From Solen grandis (Eukaryota; Mollusca; Bivalvia; Adapedonta; Solenidae): a DNA stretch of 64,000 bases. Under the pieces are notes generated by a model that worked only from the letters and a program-made list of their open reading frames with translations, was not told the origin of the DNA and did not search any database. Shown one piece after another: positions 58,834 to 64,000 of this stretch (its first letter is position 1; every line of letters starts with the position of its first letter). Location: assembly GCA_021229015.1 (NCBI GenBank), contig CM037781.1:64840839-64904838 (forward strand), in the 5' to 3' direction. A program made the position numbers and the translations under genes.

Positions 58834-60000
58834 CCCAGCCTTGAAAAAACCCCTGTTACTCGTATATGCTTAAAATTTATGTATTTATGTGAGCGCTAAA
58901 AGCGTCTATCACGGGGTATGGCCAACTGTTACACGTATCTATTATCATGCCAGTAGCCCCTCAGTGCCTTTAGCGTTTGATAACTAATAAATAAAATAAT
59001 TGATAATATTAAAACTACAAAATAAAAAGAAAGGTTTTTCAAAGTGTTTCAGTATTTTCTATGGGTGGGAAAAAAAAAATGTTGGAACGTATTATTAAAA
59101 AGTTTCTGATCTTTCGGTAGAATTGATTTGGAAACGATAATGAAAAGGGCCTTTTAAAAAAAAATTGGCAACTAGTTTAAATCTCACAAAGCAGAAACAA
59201 ATTGCCCCAATTCTCGCAGAGCACGTTTTCAAATTTCCTTTTCTTGAAGTATAATTTGTAATATGTAATAAAAGTAAATTTTATCTTAAAAACAGAAATA
59301 CATACCACCCAAATGACACCTTGGTGAATTCCCCCCAAAAAATTCTTAGTCTAAGTAATACAAAATATTAGGGGGAAATTTCTTTTCCCTGTTTCTTTTA
59401 AAAAAAAAAACTTATTTGTTTCTTAACAAACTTGTTTTTTTTAAAGGGTAAAAAATTTGATTTTGGTTAGTCATTTTACTTGAATATTTTTAAAAAAAAC
59501 GGAATTCTACCCGTTTAGGAATTTTAAAAGTTTTTAATTTATTGTTGGGAAATTGGCCTTAGTATTAAAAAAGTCAAGAAAAAAAAAAGTGTTATATAAA
59601 AAAATGTTTGCTGATGAAAAATTGTAACTATATTTTTTTTCTCTACCCGGTTGTTCAAATTTTAATTTAAAAAATTGATTTTTTAAAATGTGGGGGCTGA
59701 AATTCATTTTTCAAAATCTCATGAAAAAAACGTAAATACAACATAAACATTAATTGTCATTTTAACGGAATCACTCATGAGGATTTAAGGTACAGAAAAA
59801 AGCTTTTAAATTTTTCCATAATTTTATGTTTATAAAAAATTTAAAAAATATGACTATAATTTTATGTTTTTCAATAAAGATGACGTAATGTGATACCACT
59901 TGGCAAGAAACGAGAAAAATTAAATTAAAAAGGTCCACTCTTTTGAATCAATTCAAAAAAAATTTCCATGGCTACCTGTTATAAATAAAGGAAGGATTTT
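58834..60000. other. Unannotated AT-rich sequence
   Basis: No feature recognised. Confidence 0.5.
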
Positions 60001-60150
60001 TCAGTTTGGGTGTTGGTCGACCCATGCCCATCCTCGTCAAAAACCCTCGTGGTTCACGTGTGAATGTGACCTTGGTGCTGGTATGGGCTTCGACCCCCGG
60101 TAGTTTCTGGTTCCCAAGGCGTTCATTTAAAGCGTTGGTTTCCTGGAATC
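60001..60150 (-). other. Possible tRNA-like repeat fragment
   Basis: On the minus strand CTACCGGGGGTCGAAGCCCA resembles a B box, preceded by GCCTTGGGAACCAGAAAC. There is no convincing A box. Weak evidence. Confidence 0.2.
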
Positions 60151-63100
60151 CCATTTTTTAAAGGAAGAGGGGGGGGGAGGAGCTTTAAACCTTTTTTTCA
60201 AAAAGATCTTTTTGAGCACTGGAAAATAGAGGATGAGTCCTTTGGGGCGTCTGTCAGGGTTTCCTTTTTTGTCATAAAAAAATTGTGCTTATTTTCTAAC
60301 AGTCTGCATGGGGGAAGAAAATTCATTGCTGTATTTCAGGTGTAAATACCAAATGTTATGTGCTTGGATTATTTTTTAAGTTAATTAAATTTTGGGTTGG
60401 GTTTAAATCATATTTTTTTACAATCTTAAAATCGCAGACTTTTTATCGGGAAGGGGAAACAATATAAAGAAAGGTCTTTAAATGACTAAAAGATCTATTT
60501 AGGGGTTATCCAAAGCATACACAAAAAAAGAAACCCAAAATTAATTTTTAAAATGTGCCCGGTTTTCATCATCGTCGGAACCATGGAATTTTCCCGTTAC
60601 CACTACCGTATATACCGTGGGATTTTCAATTGGTAAAATACGCTTTCAGAGTTCTAATCAGTTTTTGCTTCATTTATCTTCATTTAAGTACAAAAGCAAA
60701 ACTCAACAATGACATGTATATGTAACAGCCTATTTTTGTAAAATGTCCGTGCCTCGCAACCCATCAAATGAAAAATTGATAAGATTTGTTTAAAAATAAA
60801 TCCTGATTAAGAACCAAGCGTCTTAAGCAAACGGGAGTTCGATGATGTGTTTCACTAAGGTCGTGAATGATCCCCTATAATGTGGCTATACAATAAGAAA
60901 AAAAGAAGGGTGCCCCAACTTATTTTATTTATAGAATTTGTTTCCCAAGAGGGTAAAAGCCCTATGTGTGGGCTTTGGTTTTTTGTTATATTATTTTCTT
61001 ACGAGAGAGAGAGAGGAAGGAGAAAGAGAGAAGAGAGAGAGGGGGGGGGGGGGACAGAGAACAACAGGTTTAAATTTAAAGTACTTAGCAAGATTTTGTT
61101 CTTGTTTCTTTTATTTGTTTAAAGGTTTCAAAAAATAATCTTTAAAACATTGTAAAAAATTTATGGAGGGAATATATGTGGTCCGGTTTTATTGATATAG
61201 GTTCGAATTTGTCAACGAAAGCCTTGAATGCCCCTGGGGGTCTAGAAGCAGTCTACACACGACCCCCACCCCCCCACCCTCGCGGCGCTCAAAAATAGAT
61301 AATTCGCAGCAATCAATAATAATAAATTTTTTATCTATTTCAATTTATATGGCTCATACTTACACATAAAAACATGTCAAATTCTTTTTTAAAAAAATGT
61401 TTTCTTTTTTTTTTTATTTATTTAAAAATTCAAAAATCATTATTTTAGTATGGGGACACATGAAAAAAGAGAAAGAGAAATGTGGAGGAATGGAGATTTA
61501 AAAACAAACTGAAACCCCCCTTTGAAACGAAAACCCCGGATTTTTACACCTTTGATAATGTTTTAAATTTATGTTTTGAAAGTTTTTCGATTCAGATTTT
61601 CCTTGTTAAAGTTGAACAAAATCTATGGCATGAAATTTTATAATCGAGATAATCGAATCAATTATTATATTTTAAAACCCAACGCACTATGCTTAAAAAT
61701 AAAGGGGAAAATTTAATTTTCAATTTAGTTACAGATAATTTGTTTTGTTTCAGTGTTTACGAGTCACTGCCAAGTTCGGGGAGTTTTTCGCGCGAGACAA
61801 TTAGGCTGCCTCACTACGTCATGATCTGACTCGTATACTAACAATGTCATTGGGGCTGGCAAGACCCAGCACGGTTCCTGATACGGTCCCCGTCCTGTCC
61901 TTACAAGATTAATTTTGAAAATGATAAAAAACATATAGGTACGAGTATATCCTCGTCTTTTTTTTTAAATTGTCTTGATAATGGTTAAAACAGGTGCATT
62001 ATTTTTTCCCAATTTTCAAAATTTTAAGTTTAATTTTTTTATCTTTTAGGGGGAGTGTATATTGTACTTAAACAAAATAAAGTACAGGTTTACTTTCCGT
62101 TTTCGTATTGCATTTTTTCTGCTAAAAAATAATAGTAACTTTTGCTTTGGGAAAAATTTGTAAACAGGAAACCCCCAATTTTTTATTTAAAATTTTTTTA
62201 TTTTTGTTACTTTCTAAAAAATAAGATCTTCTTTAGTGAATTGTAATTTGCTAAAATTACTTAAAACAGCATGTACGAAAAACAAATTCAAATACGGGTA
62301 AATACGGGCCACCCAAAAATGCAGTTTTTTATGGGTCCATTTTTTTAGAAAGTCCAGTGATATCGAAAGGATATTAAATATTTTCCCCGCGGGAAAAAAT
62401 GGACCAGTAAACACAATGCCCTTCGGCCCGATTCTTTGACTTTGTAGTGTCGGATACCACTCCAGTCCATTATTACCCGCATGCCGCACGTACTGAGAGC
62501 CAAGCGGGGTCTACTGCAGATGTTTAATGAGTTTGAATGCCGTGGCTAGGACCCCCCGATCATTGGGCGGACCCCAAAACCAACTGGCCTAAAAATTGCA
62601 CAACTGTACTAAAATAAAAGGGGTCATGACTGCGAATTGAATTATGAGGTTTAAATGATTTTGAAAAAAAAAAAAGATAACGAACATATTCATATATTAT
62701 TTATGATATGAGCCTTATCTGAATTTTTTCCCCGAAAACATGGGATAAGCGATCCTTTGAACCTTTGGCGTCAAAGTCCGTGTTGAAATATATTCGTGAA
62801 ATGTAATCTTTATTTTCATTTGATTATCAGTGAAAGATGGGGGAAAATTAAAGCGCCTCCCTGGACATTGAAAGGTATTAATGAGGGTTTCTGTTCTCCC
62901 AATGGGTTTCAATATTAAACAAAAAAAAAAACAAAAAACAACAAAAAAATGAATAATTCGTTTTTATTTCAAGGGAAAGACGATGATAATAGTTGTGACG
63001 CGCGTATGGCGGTTTGGGTTTTTTTTTTTTTTTTTTTTTTTTTTTGTATGTAAAAAATTTTGGTTGCTAGGTTAGTGCTTGATTAAATACGTCAACTTGC

Positions 63101-64000
63101 CCCGGATAGCGAAAGGGTGCGTACTCCCTTTTCGCCAGTTCAATTGGGTTACCCAAAAGTTGGTTCATTTTAAACGGAAAAAGATGGGCCCTAATGCTAG
63201 CTGATAAAAGATGTTTTTATCAATGAGATAAACCCATATCCAGTACGTGTGAGCTAATGTAATAAAAAAAAAATTGTGTTTGACGTTGTAAACTAAATAT
63301 ACGTCAAAAATCAATATGGCTTTGGAAAGGGGGCGTCAGTAAAAAATTTGGTTTTAAATTTAGCCTTGGTGTGCAAAAAAATCGAAAAAGGGAGAAAAAC
63401 AGGAAATAGGTTTTTAAAATTTGCTTGGTGCTGCATAATCGAAAAAGGGGCAAAATCGTTATTATTGTAAAATAAAAATGTAATTTTTGGGGGAAAAAAT
63501 AGAACCTTACTTCAAAAATGATGAAAAAAAAAGGTTAAAAAATGGAATTTTCTGTCTTTTAAAAAAAAATCGCCCAAATTAAGGTTTTGATGTTCTCCCT
63601 AAATCGTGGCCAAGGGGTTTTTTAAAACTTGGTTAAGGACCTTGAAGAAAGCTCAAAAAAAAAAGTTTTGGAAGTGTTTTGATATTTTTTAAATATTATG
63701 ATTTTAGATACGAACCCTAAAATTAAAAAATCAATAAAACGAAATTTTAAATTTAAATTTTAAAGTTAATTTTAAATTTGAAAAAAACCCACAAACACAT
63801 CTGCGGCCCCGTTGTATGTGGTTGAAAGGGGTATTTAATTAAACATTGAAGTTTGTTGTAAACCCTCAAGTTGAAATTTATATTCAATTTTACATATATC
63901 AATACAAAAAATGCCATACTCCTACGTCCGCTACGTTTAAAGGGGAAAGTAAAACTGTGGGGGAAAGATCTTTTCCTATATCTCGTTCCAAAAAAAAAAC
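60151..64000. other. Unannotated AT-rich sequence to window end
   Basis: Contains a GA/G run at 61002-61053 and a T run at about 63018-63045. GC-richer patches at 61770-61905 and 62400-62580 read like parts of unknown repeats or diverged exons, but no reading frame is convincing. Confidence 0.45.
61002..61053. repeat. GA microsatellite followed by poly-G
   Basis: GAGAGAGAGAGG-type sequence ending in about 14 G. Confidence 0.9.

Overview
This window looks like repeat-rich, AT-rich nuclear DNA from an invertebrate animal, most likely a bivalve mollusc. That assignment is an inference. It rests on an APE-type LINE, tRNA-headed SINEs with CAAA-type tails, dispersed repeats opening with AGCTCACCTGA and closing with GGTGAGCGATCCAGGG, and many minisatellites, all of which resemble repeats I know from bivalve genomes. 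I see no bacterial, organellar or viral gene set and no intact host protein-coding gene. Nearly all short open frames lie inside repeats or low-complexity sequence.

Layout. Bases 1-1787 hold the minus-strand remains of a LINE: endonuclease C-terminus, linker and reverse transcriptase, broken by three stops and two frameshifts, with the catalytic FADD box changed to FAGD. A 23-bp inverted repeat sits at its truncation point (1788-1860). Bases 1861-5064 are mostly single-copy-looking sequence. After a 100-N gap (5065-5164) come repeats with a 3' GC hairpin (5165-6835), then an array of about 450-bp units (6836-10320) carrying palindromic double CRE-like sites. From about 10.3 to 33 kb there is AT-rich sequence with error-laden homopolymers. 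It holds a ~150-bp array (14.7-15.4 kb), a 29-bp array (15.7-17.7 kb), a G-rich minisatellite (18.1-18.4 kb), SINE pieces, a 48-bp array (22.8-23.5 kb) and at least six copies of the AGCTCACC/CTTGTT family (19.7-31 kb). A 55-bp satellite fills about 33.4-41.2 kb. Beyond it lie a 48-bp minisatellite (42.1 kb), another copy of the dispersed family (45-46.1 kb), a ~175-bp array (48.3 kb), a ~150-bp array (50.2-51.4 kb), a complete SINE (52.0-52.3 kb), a second 100-N gap (55165-55264), a ~49-bp minisatellite (57.2 kb) and largely featureless DNA to the end.

How the parts relate. The short elements are all non-autonomous. The SINEs share a 3' tail motif, which suggests one LINE partner. The hairpin-ended, tandem-cored repeats resemble HINE/Helentron-like or bivalve 'pearl'-type elements, which would need an outside Rep/helicase. 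No gene for either enzyme is intact here.

Quality warning. Exactly 50,000 bases separate the two 100-N gaps. From about 9.3 kb onward the sequence reads like an unpolished long-read consensus in which mixed dinucleotides are replaced by homopolymers. Reading frames, copy numbers and fine motifs in that part are therefore provisional.
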